The notes: a model not told the origin generated them from the sequence alone. A DNA stretch of 64,000 bases from Actinomycetospora corticicola (GCF_013409505.1 NZ_JACCBN010000001.1:5766001-5830000), one strand, 5' to 3'; positions 33,546 through 41,524 are shown, numbered from the stretch's first letter. Program-made: numbers and translations.

Positions 33546-34289
33546 GTGGCACGCAGTGACGGCAGGTCCGACGACGAACTCCGCCCCATCGAGATCCGCC
33601 GGGGGTTCCAGCAGCACCCTGCCGGGTCCGTGCTGGTGTCCTTCGGCAACACCCGGGTGCTCTGCGCCGCGAGCGTGACCGAGGGCGTCCCGCGGTGGCG
33701 ACGCGACTCCGGGCTCGGCTGGCTGACCGCCGAGTACGCGATGCTGCCCTCGGCGACGCACACCCGCTCCGACCGCGAGTCGGTCAAGGGCCGGGTCGGC
33801 GGCCGTACGCACGAGATCAGCCGTCTGGTCGGCCGCTCGTTGCGCGCGGCGATCGACCTCAAGGCCCTCGGTGAGAACACGATCCAGCTCGACTGCGACG
33901 TGCTGCAGGCCGACGGCGGGACCCGCACGGCCGCGATCACCGGCGCGTACGTCGCGCTCGCCGACGCCGTGACCTGGCTCGGGGCGAAGAAGAAGCTGGC
34001 CGACCCGAACCCGCTGTCGTGCTCGATCGCCGCGGTCTCGGTGGGCGTCGTCGACGGCCGCGTGCGCCTCGACCTGCCCTACGAGGAGGACAGCCGCGCC
34101 GAGGTCGACATGAACGTCGTCGCCACCGACGCCGGCACGCTCGTCGAGGTGCAGGGCACGGGGGAGGGCGCCACCTACACCCGCGACACGCTCGACAAGA
34201 TGCTCGACTCGGCGCTCGCCGGCATCGCGAAGCTGACCGAGGCCCAGGCGGCCGCGCTCGCCGAGCCGTACCCGGGGGAGCTGCCGTGA
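33546..34289 (+). CDS. rph: ribonuclease PH
   Basis: A 247-residue phosphorolytic 3'-5' exoribonuclease that trims tRNA 3' ends and, as a hexameric ring, takes part in RNA decay. Typical motifs are [19 protein letters not shown] near the N-terminus, [40 protein letters not shown] near 88, and [17 protein letters not shown] near 124. The frame is open far upstream but the conserved domain fixes the GTG. The stop overlaps the rdgB start by 4 bp. Confidence 0.96.
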   Translation: MARSDGRSDDELRPIEIRRGFQQHPAGSVLVSFGNTRVLCAASVTEGVPRWRRDSGLGWLTAEYAMLPSATHTRSDRESVKGRVGGRTHEISRLVGRSLRAAIDLKALGENTIQLDCDVLQADGGTRTAAITGAYVALADAVTWLGAKKKLADPNPLSCSIAAVSVGVVDGRVRLDLPYEEDSRAEVDMNVVATDAGTLVEVQGTGEGATYTRDTLDKMLDSALAGIAKLTEAQAAALAEPYPGELP

Positions 34290-34978
34290 CGGGCGACCGG
34301 GTCGAGCTCCGCTCCGCTGCGTCTCCCACGAAGGTCCTGCTGGCCACCCGGAACGACGCCAAGCTCATCGAGCTCCGGGAGATCGTCGCGGGCTTCGGGC
34401 TCGAGGTCGTCGGGCTGAACGAGGTGCCCGAGTTCCCCGAGAAGCCGGAGACCGGGGCGACGTTCGCGGAGAACTCGCTGGCCAAGGCCCGTGACGCCTG
34501 CGCCGCGACCGGGATGATCGCGGTCGCGGACGACTCCGGGCTCGCCGTCGACGCCCTCAACGGGATGCCCGGCGTGCTGTCGGCGCGGTGGTCGGGCTCG
34601 AGCGGGGACCGCCGCGAGAAGGACGCGAAGAACCTCGCGCTGGTCCTCGACCAGATGGCCGACGTCCCCGAGGAGCGCCGCGGCGCCGCCTTCGTCTGCG
34701 CGGCCGCCGCCGTGCACCCGGACGGGCGCGAGATCGTGGTGACCGAGCGCTGGCCCGGGCGGCTGATCCGCACCTCCCGCGGCATCAACGGCTTCGGCTA
34801 CGACCCGGCCTTCGTTCCCGACGGCGGGTCGCGCACCTCCGCGGAGATGTCGCCGGAGGAGAAGAACGCGGTCTCGCACCGGGCGCGGGCGTTCCGGGCC
34901 CTGGCCCCGGAGCTGCGGACGCTCGTCGGGGACGCCCCGTCGTCGGGAGACGATGCGCGGCGGAGCTCGACCTCGTGA
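34286..34978 (+). CDS. rdgB: XTP/dITP pyrophosphatase (RdgB/HAM1)
   Basis: A 230-residue house-cleaning enzyme hydrolysing ITP, dITP and XTP so that deaminated purines are not built into nucleic acids. Motifs include [16 protein letters not shown] near 17, [36 protein letters not shown] near 80-97, and GFGYDPAF near 171. A Ser/Arg-rich tail of about 20 residues follows the domain. The GTG overlaps the rph stop (GTGA); the pair is coupled as in mycobacteria. Confidence 0.95.
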   Translation: MTGDRVELRSAASPTKVLLATRNDAKLIELREIVAGFGLEVVGLNEVPEFPEKPETGATFAENSLAKARDACAATGMIAVADDSGLAVDALNGMPGVLSARWSGSSGDRREKDAKNLALVLDQMADVPEERRGAAFVCAAAAVHPDGREIVVTERWPGRLIRTSRGINGFGYDPAFVPDGGSRTSAEMSPEEKNAVSHRARAFRALAPELRTLVGDAPSSGDDARRSSTS

Positions 34979-34982
34979 CCTC

Positions 34983-35594
34983 GTGAACCAGCAGTACTTC
35001 GCCGAGGAGCCGAGCACCCCGTCGTCGCCCGAACCGGCGCGGCTCGACGTCCGGGGCCTGTCGTTGCGGGTCACGACCGACGCCGGGGTGTTCGCGCGCG
35101 GCCGGCTCGACAAGGGCACGCGGGTGCTGCTCGAGCACGCCCCGGAACCCGAGCGGGGCGGTGACCTGCTCGACCTCGGGTGCGGGTGGGGCCCGATCGC
35201 CCTGTGGCTCGCGACGATCCGGCGGCGGTCCACGGTGTGGGCGGTGGACGTGAACACGCGGGCGCTCGCGCTGGTGGAGGAGAACGCGCGCGCGGCCGGG
35301 CTCGGGAACGTCCGAGCCTGTCGTCCGGACGAGGTCCCCGACGACGTCCGCTTCACCGGTATGTGGTCCAACCCGCCGATCCGCGGCGGCAAGGCCGCGT
35401 TGCACGACCTGCTCCTGCAGTGGCTCCCGCGGGTCGACGGACCCAGCCACCTCGTCGTCGCGAAGCACCTCGGATCCGACTCGCTCGCGCGCTGGCTGGG
35501 CGATCAGGGGTACAGGGTGTCGAGACTGTCGTCGAACGCGGGGTTCCGCGTGCTGGAGGTCGTCCTCGATGCTGGCGGTGGAACGGAGCGGTAG
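34983..35594 (+). CDS. class I SAM-dependent methyltransferase, RsmC-like
   Basis: A 203-residue small-methyltransferase (MTS/RsmC-type) protein. Visible motifs are LLDLGCGWGPIALWLA near 63 (SAM motif I), AVDVNTRALALVEENARAAGL near 87 (motif II acidic residue), and MWSNPPIRGGKAA near 126, where N-P-P marks base N-methylation. RsmC relatives modify guanine in 16S rRNA; the target here is not certain. The GTG at 34983 lies 4 bp after rdgB. The 3' end overlaps the next gene by 26 bp. Confidence 0.88.
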   Translation: MNQQYFAEEPSTPSSPEPARLDVRGLSLRVTTDAGVFARGRLDKGTRVLLEHAPEPERGGDLLDLGCGWGPIALWLATIRRRSTVWAVDVNTRALALVEENARAAGLGNVRACRPDEVPDDVRFTGMWSNPPIRGGKAALHDLLLQWLPRVDGPSHLVVAKHLGSDSLARWLGDQGYRVSRLSSNAGFRVLEVVLDAGGGTER

Positions 35595-36390
35595 CGGAGA
35601 CCCCGTGCTGTGTCTGCACGGATGGCCGGGCGGGGTGTCGGACTACCGGCTGCTGACGCCGTTGCTGGTGGACGTGGCCGAGGTCGTGGCGCCGCACCTG
35701 CCGGGCTTCGGTCGTTCCTTCTCCCCGGGTGACGAGTCGAGGCCGCCGTCGGATTTCGACCGGGCGCACCTGGTGTCGGCGCTCGGGGAGCTGGACCTCG
35801 GCCCCGCCGTCGTCGTGGGGTACGACATCGGCATCACGACGGCGGTCGCGTATGCGCGGGAGCACCCCGACCGCGTGCGCGCCCTCGTCCTGGGCAACAC
35901 CCTCGCTCCGTCGGTGACGGTGGAGGCGGTGCTGTCGGACTCCTACCGTCCCGAGTTCTGGTACCAGGACTTCCACCAGCTCGAGCTGGCCCGGCAGCTC
36001 ATCGACTCGAACCCGGCCGCCGTCCGGACGTACCTGGAGCACTTCTGGTCGCACTGGGGCGCCCGCCCCGAGGCCGTGGTGGACGAGCAGCTCGTCGAGG
36101 ACTACTCGCGGCCGGGCGCGTTCACGGCGTCCGTGAACTGGTACCGGTCGGGCTCGTCGTCGTTGTACACGGCGTTGGGGCTCCGCGGCGTGACGGAGTT
36201 CCCGCCCCCGGTGGACGTGCCGGCGACCGTGATCTGGGGCGCGCTGGACCCGATCTTCCCGCCGGCGTTCGCGTCCGCCGTGCCGGACCTGCTGCCTCGC
36301 GCGGACGTGCGGGTGCTCGACGACGTCGGGCACTTCACGCCCGTCGAGGCGGCGTCGGAGATGGCGGAGGCGATCCGGTCGTACCTCTGA
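35569..36390 (+). CDS. alpha/beta hydrolase, epoxide hydrolase-like
   Basis: A 273-residue alpha/beta hydrolase with an Asp nucleophile: oxyanion HGWPGG at 17-22, HLPGFGRS near 43, nucleophile elbow GYDIGI with Asp86 instead of Ser, a cap region rich in Tyr and Trp (about 120-190), and the catalytic His in DDVGHFTP near 255. Asp at this position is typical of epoxide hydrolases and haloalkane dehalogenases. It overlaps the methyltransferase gene by 26 bp in another frame. The substrate is unknown. Confidence 0.85.
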   Translation: MLAVERSGSGDPVLCLHGWPGGVSDYRLLTPLLVDVAEVVAPHLPGFGRSFSPGDESRPPSDFDRAHLVSALGELDLGPAVVVGYDIGITTAVAYAREHPDRVRALVLGNTLAPSVTVEAVLSDSYRPEFWYQDFHQLELARQLIDSNPAAVRTYLEHFWSHWGARPEAVVDEQLVEDYSRPGAFTASVNWYRSGSSSLYTALGLRGVTEFPPPVDVPATVIWGALDPIFPPAFASAVPDLLPRADVRVLDDVGHFTPVEAASEMAEAIRSYL

Positions 36391-36435
36391 GGCCTTCCCG
36401 ACGACGGGTGACGGACGTTGAGTAGACACTGTTGT

Positions 36436-36451
36436 TCGAACATGTGTTCGA
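36436..36451. promoter_or_regulatory. LexA/SOS box upstream of HNH gene
   Basis: TCGAACATGTGTTCGA is a perfect match to the actinobacterial LexA operator TCGAAC-N4-GTTCGA. It ends 13 nt before the ATG at 36465 and overlaps the spacer between a TTG-rich -35 region and the -10 hexamer TACAGT, so bound LexA would block transcription. Confidence 0.85.
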
Positions 36452-36452
36452 G

Positions 36453-36458
36453 TACAGT
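36453..36458 (+). promoter_or_regulatory. -10 hexamer of leaderless SOS promoter
   Basis: TACAGT directly follows the LexA box and ends 6 nt before the ATG at 36465, fitting a leaderless, damage-induced transcript. Confidence 0.55.
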
Positions 36459-36464
36459 TGAGTT

Positions 36465-37109
36465 ATGCCACGCCAACGCTCCTGGACCGACGAGCAGCTC
36501 CGAGCTGCCGTCGCGGCGAGTTCCACGCTCGCCGACGTCTATCGTCATCTCGGATTGCGCCCGGGCAAGTACGACGCGATGGAGGCGCACATCGCTCGGG
36601 CTCGCATCGACGCCTCGCACCTCACACGACGGCCCCAGCTGAGGCCCCGCGCGTTCGATTGGACGGACGACGACCTGGCCGAGATCGTCGCCCGGGTCAG
36701 CACCATCAGCGATGTGCTGCGTGAACTCGGCTACCGGCCGAGCGGCGGCATGCATCGCTTCATGACGGCGAGGATCAAATCGCTCGGTCTCGACACGGCG
36801 CACTTCGTCGGGCGAGGGTCCATGGCCGGCAAGCGGTTCCCGGGCATCCGTCGGCCGCTCGAGGAGTTGCTGGTTGCCGGGTCGACGGTCCCCTCCGGCA
36901 AGCTCCGAGCGAAGTTGATCGACGCCGGCCTGAAGGAGGCGCGCTGCGAGTGCTGCGGGCTGTCCGAGTGGCAGGGCAAGCCGCTCCCGCTGCAGTTGGA
37001 CCACATCAACGGCGACCACACCGACAACCGGCTCGTGAACCTCCGTATCCTCTGCGGCAACTGCCACTCGCAGACCGACACCTGGTGCGGCCGCGGTCGG
37101 AAAAGGTAA
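36465..37109 (+). CDS. SOS-controlled HNH endonuclease
   Basis: A 214-residue protein. The C-terminal HNH nuclease (about 160-214) has a zinc pair CECC, the metal/catalytic LQLDHINGDHTDNRLVNLR, and a second pair CGNC. The N-terminal 115 residues hold two related DNA-binding-like segments, WTDEQLRAAVAASSTLADVYRHLGLRPG and WTDDDLAEIVARVSTISDVLRELGYRPS (broken here as positions about 7-34 and 66-93), each followed by H/M-x-x-x-x-x-R-I/K. It would cut DNA, with the repeats reading sequence. A perfect LexA box and a tRNA 14 bp downstream suggest a mobile or phage-derived origin. Codon use is less GC-rich than in its neighbours. Confidence 0.88.
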   Translation: MPRQRSWTDEQLRAAVAASSTLADVYRHLGLRPGKYDAMEAHIARARIDASHLTRRPQLRPRAFDWTDDDLAEIVARVSTISDVLRELGYRPSGGMHRFMTARIKSLGLDTAHFVGRGSMAGKRFPGIRRPLEELLVAGSTVPSGKLRAKLIDAGLKEARCECCGLSEWQGKPLPLQLDHINGDHTDNRLVNLRILCGNCHSQTDTWCGRGRKR

Positions 37110-37122
37110 GCCAATCAGCAGA

Positions 37123-37196
37123 GCCGGCGTAGCCCAAAGGCAGGAGGCACACCCCTTAGGAGGGTGACAGTGTGGGTTCGAATCCCACCGCCGGCA
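37123..37196 (+). tRNA. class I tRNA with anticodon UAG (Leu codon CUA)
   Basis: A full cloverleaf: acceptor GCCGGCG/CGCCGGC, D stem GCC/GGC with an 11-nt loop, anticodon stem CACCC/GGGUG with loop CUUAGGA (anticodon UAG), a 5-nt variable loop ACAGU, T arm GUGGG-UUCGAAU-CCCAC, and discriminator A. By anticodon it reads the leucine codon CUA, but leucine tRNAs normally have a long variable arm, which is missing here. It ends 1 bp before the bcp stop codon on the other strand. The amino acid identity is therefore uncertain. Confidence 0.8.
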
Positions 37197-37197
37197 C

Positions 37198-37671
37198 TTA
37201 CAGCTTCAGATCGCGGAGCAACCGGCCCACGTGGCCGGTGGCCTTGACCCCGTACTGGGCGACCTCGATCTTGCCCTCGGCGTCGACCACGAAGGTCGAC
37301 CGGATGACGCCCACCGAGGTGCGGCCGTACATCGTCTTCTCGCCCCACGCGCCCCACTCGGGCATGACCGTCTTGTCGACGTCCGAGAGCAGCGGGAACG
37401 TCAGCCCCTGGTCGGCGCGGAACTTGGCGAGCTTCTCCGGCTTGTCCGGCGAGATGCCGACCACGTCGATCCCGGCGTCGTTGAGCGTGCCGAGGTTCTC
37501 GGTGAAGTCGCACGCCTCCTTGGTGCAGCCCGGGGTGTTCGCGGCGGGGTAGAAGTAGACGACGACCCGTCGTCCGCGGTAGTCCGCCAGGGACACGGTC
37601 TCGCCCGTGTCGGAGGTCAGCGAGAAGTCCGGAGCGACGTCACCGGGGGTCAGGCGGTTATCGGCAGCCAC
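37198..37671 (-). CDS. bcp: thioredoxin-dependent thiol peroxidase Bcp
   Basis: A 157-residue peroxiredoxin Q/BCP that reduces peroxides using thioredoxin. The peroxidatic Cys49 and resolving Cys54 sit in NTPGCTKEACDF, the alpha-type two-Cys arrangement. PDFSLTSDTGETVSL and VVYFYPAANTPG begin the fold, and R-S-T-F-V-V near 128 gives the conserved Arg. The gene is convergent with the UAG tRNA and is followed on the other side by a DUF3618 gene, as in mycobacteria. Confidence 0.95.
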   Translation of the reverse strand: MAADNRLTPGDVAPDFSLTSDTGETVSLADYRGRRVVVYFYPAANTPGCTKEACDFTENLGTLNDAGIDVVGISPDKPEKLAKFRADQGLTFPLLSDVDKTVMPEWGAWGEKTMYGRTSVGVIRSTFVVDAEGKIEVAQYGVKATGHVGRLLRDLKL

Positions 37672-37814
37672 GGGCGGGCACGATACCGCTCACATGTCGT
37701 CGGCCACCGTGCGGCGCGTCGCCGGAGACTCGGCGCGCGAGGGCGACACGATGCCGCCACGATGGCGGCACCCGAGGTGCTGCGGCACGTACCGAGAAGG
37801 ACGAGGGAGGCTCC

Positions 37815-38036
37815 GTGGCACGCGACCCGGACACCATCGAGCGAGAGATCGAGCAGGCTCGCGAGGCGCTCGCCGGGGCGCTGGACGAGCTCTCCGAGCG
37901 GGCCAACCCGCAGCGTCTCGCCGACCAGGGCAAGGAGATGGCCGCCGAGAAGTGGGCGGACCCGAAGATCAAGTACGCCGTGATCGCGGCGGGCACCTTG
38001 ATCGGGCTGTTGGTGCTGCGCAAGCTGTTCAAGTAG
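37815..38036 (+). CDS. DUF3618 small membrane protein
   Basis: A 73-residue protein beginning MARDPDTIEREIEQARE. An acidic amphipathic helix (1-38, ALAGALDELSERANPQRLAD) precedes a TM helix at about 52-69 (YAVIAAGTLIGLLVLRKLF). This is the usual DUF3618 architecture found next to bcp in actinobacteria; the function is unknown. GAGGGAGG lies before the GTG. An 8-bp hairpin TGCCGCCA/TGGCGGCA precedes it around 37755. Confidence 0.85.
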   Translation: MARDPDTIEREIEQAREALAGALDELSERANPQRLADQGKEMAAEKWADPKIKYAVIAAGTLIGLLVLRKLFK

Positions 38037-38063
38037 CCGGTCGAACGGCTGTGGGCGGGTGCC

Positions 38064-38084
38064 GCGAGGTGATAGGAACCTCGC
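38064..38084. promoter_or_regulatory. small palindrome upstream of acyl-CoA ligase
   Basis: GCGAGGT and ACCTCGC flank a 7-nt centre GATAGGA. It lies 36 bp before the ligase start and may be an operator or a terminator of the DUF3618 gene; the sequence does not decide. Confidence 0.35.
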
Positions 38085-38120
38085 AGCGTCCGCCCATCGT
38101 CGTTCCCGGAGGTTCTCCCC

Positions 38121-39845
38121 GTGCCGTCGTCGTCCTTGACTCCCGCCGCGCAGGCCTTCCGCGCCGCGCGTGACCTGCTCGTCGAGCGACAGACCGACTA
38201 CGACGCCGCCCGACGTGACTTCACCTGGCCCCAGCTCGAGGAGTTCAACTGGGCGCTGGAGCACTTCGACGCGATCGGTCGGGACCCGTCGTCGGCGGAC
38301 CGGGCCGCGCTCTGGATCGTCGAGCAGGACGGGTCCGAGGCGAAGTACTCCTTCGCGACGATGACCGAGCGGTCGAACCGTGTCGCGAACTGGCTGCGCT
38401 CCCTCGGGGTCCGGCGGGGTGACCGGCTCATCCTGATGCTGGCGAACCAGGTCGAGCTCTGGGACACGATCCTCGCGGCGATGAAGCTCGGGGCCATCCT
38501 GATCCCGTCGACGCCGATGCTCGGCGCCGCCGACCTCCGCGACCGCATCGACCGCGGGGCTGCCCGCCACGTCGTCGTGCGCGACGCCGACGTCGACAAG
38601 TTCGACGACGTCCCCGGCGACTACACGCGGATCGCGGTCGGCTCCTCCATCCCGGAGGGGTGGCAGGACTTCGCGTCGGCCGGCTCGGAGTCGGCGGAGT
38701 TCGAGCCGGACGGCCCGACCCGGGCCGACGACACGCTGCTCCTCTACTTCACCTCGGGCACGACGTCGAAGCCGAAGCTCGTGCAGCACACGCACGTGTC
38801 CTACCCGGTGGGACACCTCTCGACCATGTACTGGATCGGCCTGCAGCCGGGCGACGTGCACTGCAACGTGGCCTCGCCAGGCTGGGCGAAGCACGCGTGG
38901 TCGAACGTCTTCGCGCCGTGGTGCGCCGAGGCGACGATCTTCATCTACAACTACTCGCGGTTCGACGCGGACACGATGCTGAAGACGCTCGTCGACCACG
39001 GCGTCACCACCTTCTGCGCGCCTCCCACGGTGTGGCGGATGCTCATCCAGGCCGACCTGAAGGCCTGGAAGGTCCCGATGCGCGAGCTCGTCGGCGCCGG
39101 CGAGCCGCTGAACGCCGAGGTCATCGAGCAGGTCCGCGATGCCTGGGGTCTGACGATCCGGGACGGCTTCGGCCAGACCGAGTCGTCGCTGCAGATCGCG
39201 AACACCCCGGGTCAGCCGGTGAAGGACGGCTCGATGGGTCGTCCGCTGCCGGGCTTCGAGATCGCGCTGGTGGACCCGGTGTCGGGCGCGGTCGGCGAGG
39301 AGGGCGAGATCTGCGTCGACCTGTCGAAGCGCCCGGTCGGCCTCATGGTCGGGTACGCCGACGACGAGGAACGCAACGCCGAGGTCATGCGCGGCGGCTA
39401 TTACCACACCGGTGACGTCGGGGCCCGCGACTCCGACGGCTACATCACCTACGTCGGGCGCTCCGACGACGTGTTCAAGGCGTCGGACTACCGCATCTCG
39501 CCCTTCGAGCTGGAGAGCGTGCTCATCGAGCACGAGGCGGTGGCCGAGGCGGCCGTCGTGCCCTCGCCCGACCCGCTCCGGCTCGCCGTCCCGAAGGCGT
39601 ACGTGGTCCTGGCGCGCGGTTTCTCGCCGGACGAGTCGACGGCGCGGTCGATTCTGGAGTACTGCCGCGCGAACCTGCCCGCGTACAAGCGCGTGCGGCG
39701 TCTGGAGTTCGCGGACCTGCCGAAGACGATCTCGGGCAAGATTCGCCGGGTCGAACTGCGCGGGCGGGAGAACGAGCTGCGCCCCGGTGGCGAGGGCACG
39801 CCCGACGGCGAGTTCTCGGACGAATCGCTCGGGCTGCGTTCGTGA
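38121..39845 (+). CDS. AMP-forming acyl-CoA synthetase (medium-chain/aryl type)
   Basis: A 574-residue ANL-superfamily ligase that adenylates a carboxylic acid and transfers it to CoA. The P-loop is LYFTSGTTSKPKL near 210, DGFGQTESS near 351 gives the A5 motif, YYHTGDVGARDSDGYITYVGR near 424 covers A7-A8, and the A10 Lys lies in PKTISGKIRR near 538. Sequence style fits the medium-chain or benzoate-type (AcsM) group. GGAGG precedes the GTG. The stop overlaps the thioesterase start by 4 bp, so activation and hydrolysis of the same acyl-CoA may be paired. Confidence 0.9.
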   Translation: MPSSSLTPAAQAFRAARDLLVERQTDYDAARRDFTWPQLEEFNWALEHFDAIGRDPSSADRAALWIVEQDGSEAKYSFATMTERSNRVANWLRSLGVRRGDRLILMLANQVELWDTILAAMKLGAILIPSTPMLGAADLRDRIDRGAARHVVVRDADVDKFDDVPGDYTRIAVGSSIPEGWQDFASAGSESAEFEPDGPTRADDTLLLYFTSGTTSKPKLVQHTHVSYPVGHLSTMYWIGLQPGDVHCNVASPGWAKHAWSNVFAPWCAEATIFIYNYSRFDADTMLKTLVDHGVTTFCAPPTVWRMLIQADLKAWKVPMRELVGAGEPLNAEVIEQVRDAWGLTIRDGFGQTESSLQIANTPGQPVKDGSMGRPLPGFEIALVDPVSGAVGEEGEICVDLSKRPVGLMVGYADDEERNAEVMRGGYYHTGDVGARDSDGYITYVGRSDDVFKASDYRISPFELESVLIEHEAVAEAAVVPSPDPLRLAVPKAYVVLARGFSPDESTARSILEYCRANLPAYKRVRRLEFADLPKTISGKIRRVELRGRENELRPGGEGTPDGEFSDESLGLRS

Positions 39846-40261
39846 GTTTCGCGTTCCCGGTCGTGCCGCGGTACGCCGAGATCGACCAGCAGGGCGTGGT
39901 GTTCTTCGGTCACTACCTGACCTGGTGCGACGAGGCGATGACGGCGTTCCAGTCCGCGGTCGGTTACCCCTATCCGGACATGATCGCCGACGGCGTGGAC
40001 ATCCAGGTGGTGCACGCGTCGCTGGACTACCGCGCCTCGGTGCAGTGGGGCGACCTCGTGGAGCTCGGCGTCGAGAACGAGAAGGTGGGCACGACCTCGT
40101 TGTCGACGCGGGTGACCGTCCGTCGCCGCCCGTCGGCCGGTGAGGAGTGGGAGGACGCCGTGACCGTGCAGCTGGTGCACGTCTGCGTCGACTCGACCTC
40201 GTTCACGAAGGTGCCGGTGCCGGCCCGGTTGTCGGAGGGGCTCGCGGCGTCCCGAGGGTGA
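39842..40261 (+). CDS. hotdog-fold acyl-CoA thioesterase
   Basis: A 139-residue 4-hydroxybenzoyl-CoA-thioesterase-like protein. PRYAEIDQQGVVFFGHYLTWCDEAM near 8-32 holds the D-x-x-G-V-V-x-x-x-x-Y pattern with the catalytic Asp, and VVHASLDYRASVQWGD near 59 forms the second strand. It would hydrolyse acyl- or aroyl-CoA. The GTG at 39842 overlaps the ligase stop. Confidence 0.87.
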   Translation: MSFAFPVVPRYAEIDQQGVVFFGHYLTWCDEAMTAFQSAVGYPYPDMIADGVDIQVVHASLDYRASVQWGDLVELGVENEKVGTTSLSTRVTVRRRPSAGEEWEDAVTVQLVHVCVDSTSFTKVPVPARLSEGLAASRG

Positions 40262-40269
40262 AGTGGTGC

Positions 40270-40302
40270 GGCGGGACCGAGTCGGTGTGACTCGGTCCCG
40301 CC
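40270..40302 (+). terminator. hairpin terminator after thioesterase
   Basis: A perfect 13-bp stem GGCGGGACCGAGT/ACTCGGTCCCGCC with a 7-nt loop begins 8 bp after the stop. No U-run follows. Confidence 0.8.
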
Positions 40303-40383
40303 GTCCTCCTTCCCGACGGCGGGTCCCCGGGCTCTCGCCGTCCGGCTTCGTCCGTTCCGGCCCTCTCGGGCGGCCTGTCCGGC

Positions 40384-40389
40384 TAGCGT
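40384..40389 (+). promoter_or_regulatory. -10 hexamer of leaderless promoter for PE-like gene
   Basis: TAGCGT ends 7 nt before GTG 40397. An earlier GTG at 40388 overlaps this box, which argues for 40397 as the real start. Confidence 0.45.
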
Positions 40390-40396
40390 GCTCGAC

Positions 40397-40822
40397 GTGA
40401 CCACGCCCTGGCCGCCGGAGCCGCCCGTCCAGGCGTCGGATCCGGCGCGCCTGTGGAACGGCCAGGTCATGCCGCGCCAGGTGGTCGAGATGCCGACCGG
40501 CGGCTCGTTCACCGTCGACCTCGCCCGGGCACCGGAGGCGATCCGCGAGCTGGAGCACGCGCGGGATCAGCTGCGAGCGCTCATGGTCGAGGCCAGGCGG
40601 CTGGGTCGGATCGACCCTGGCACCACGGATCAAGTGAGCCTGGACGCCGCAACTGTCTTCGGCGCGACAGCAGATGGCGGAGACGGATCTCTCGTCCGTG
40701 CGCTCGAGACCGGAGCGCAGCGGCTCGACCTGCTCATCGACACGGTGAGGTCAGAGCTCCGTAGCTACCGAGACGTGGACGCCGGCACCTCTGTCGGCTT
40801 CGGCGATCTCAACGCGCGATGA
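40397..40822 (+). CDS. small helical protein, possibly PE-like secretion partner
   Basis: A 141-residue protein with a Pro-rich start (TTPWPPEPP), a strand-like VVEMPTGGSFTVDLARAPEAI, then two long helices (about 45-70 and 95-130) with a VSLDAATVFGATA turn between. The hairpin pattern and the downstream lipoprotein resemble PE-like cassettes linked to type VII secretion in Pseudonocardiaceae; this is inference from shape and context, with no motif proving it. The stop overlaps the next start (ATGA). Composition is less GC-rich toward the 3' end. Confidence 0.55.
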   Translation: MTTPWPPEPPVQASDPARLWNGQVMPRQVVEMPTGGSFTVDLARAPEAIRELEHARDQLRALMVEARRLGRIDPGTTDQVSLDAATVFGATADGGDGSLVRALETGAQRLDLLIDTVRSELRSYRDVDAGTSVGFGDLNAR

Positions 40823-41397
40823 GCGCGACCGTCGCCAGGACTGTCCTGGCAGTCTCGACATGCTTGACGCTCTGTCTGATGGCGGGGTGCTCGGCGGAGG
40901 CCCCCGTCGCACCCGGGCCCGCTCGCAACCTCGAGCGGTATGGCGCCCCCACCGTCCCCAGGTCGCTGGATGTCACTGCTCAGGCGACCGATCCTTGCCA
41001 ATCGCTGTTGTCGGTCGCGGAGCTCTCGGACCTGGGATTCGACGCTCGGGGGTCTGCTCGCTCCTATCTGGGAGTCCAAGAGTGTTCGTGGACAGCGGAT
41101 GATGGACAGAGTCTCAGCCTGGCTGCGGATCGCGACAGAGACTTGCTCGCAGACGCCTACCGGGTGCGCGGACGCGGCGTGTTCATTCCGATCGATGTTG
41201 CAGGTTTCCCGGCCGTCGTCGAGAAGACCGGGCGCGGCGAGCTGAATTCGTGTTCGCTGACGACCGGGCTGGGCCCACGTCAGGCCCTGACGGCGCAATG
41301 GTTCGGCAAGGAGCCCCTGGGATCGAACCCTGACGCTTGCGAACTCGCGAAGCAGGCATCGACGTTGGCGATCCGCAAGCTCCCGCCGGCCTCGTAG
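40819..41397 (+). CDS. DUF3558 lipoprotein
   Basis: A 192-residue exported lipoprotein: signal peptide 1-24 with lipobox MAGC (Cys24), then a DUF3558 domain recognised by DPCQSLLSVAELSDLGFD near 58-75, ECSW near 88, and NPDACELAKQASTLAI near the C-terminus. The Cys pairs probably form disulfides. The function is unknown; these proteins often sit beside secreted-effector genes in Pseudonocardiaceae. It is co-translated with the PE-like gene. Base composition is lower in GC than in flanking housekeeping genes. Confidence 0.85.
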   Translation: MSATVARTVLAVSTCLTLCLMAGCSAEAPVAPGPARNLERYGAPTVPRSLDVTAQATDPCQSLLSVAELSDLGFDARGSARSYLGVQECSWTADDGQSLSLAADRDRDLLADAYRVRGRGVFIPIDVAGFPAVVEKTGRGELNSCSLTTGLGPRQALTAQWFGKEPLGSNPDACELAKQASTLAIRKLPPAS

Positions 41398-41524
41398 CGC
41401 GGAAAGATCTCGACGAGCCTCGCGAAGTGCTCGCTGAGCGAACGGTCCGCACGGCTGGACGAGATCGTGCGGCCGGACGTCCACCACGGCGTCACGGACG
41501 AGCCGCCACTAACGTCACGACCTC

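Noticed and set aside
37123-37196. Amber suppressor tRNA
   Set aside because: A suppressor of UAG stop codons needs anticodon CUA. The anticodon here is UAG, which pairs with the leucine codon CUA.
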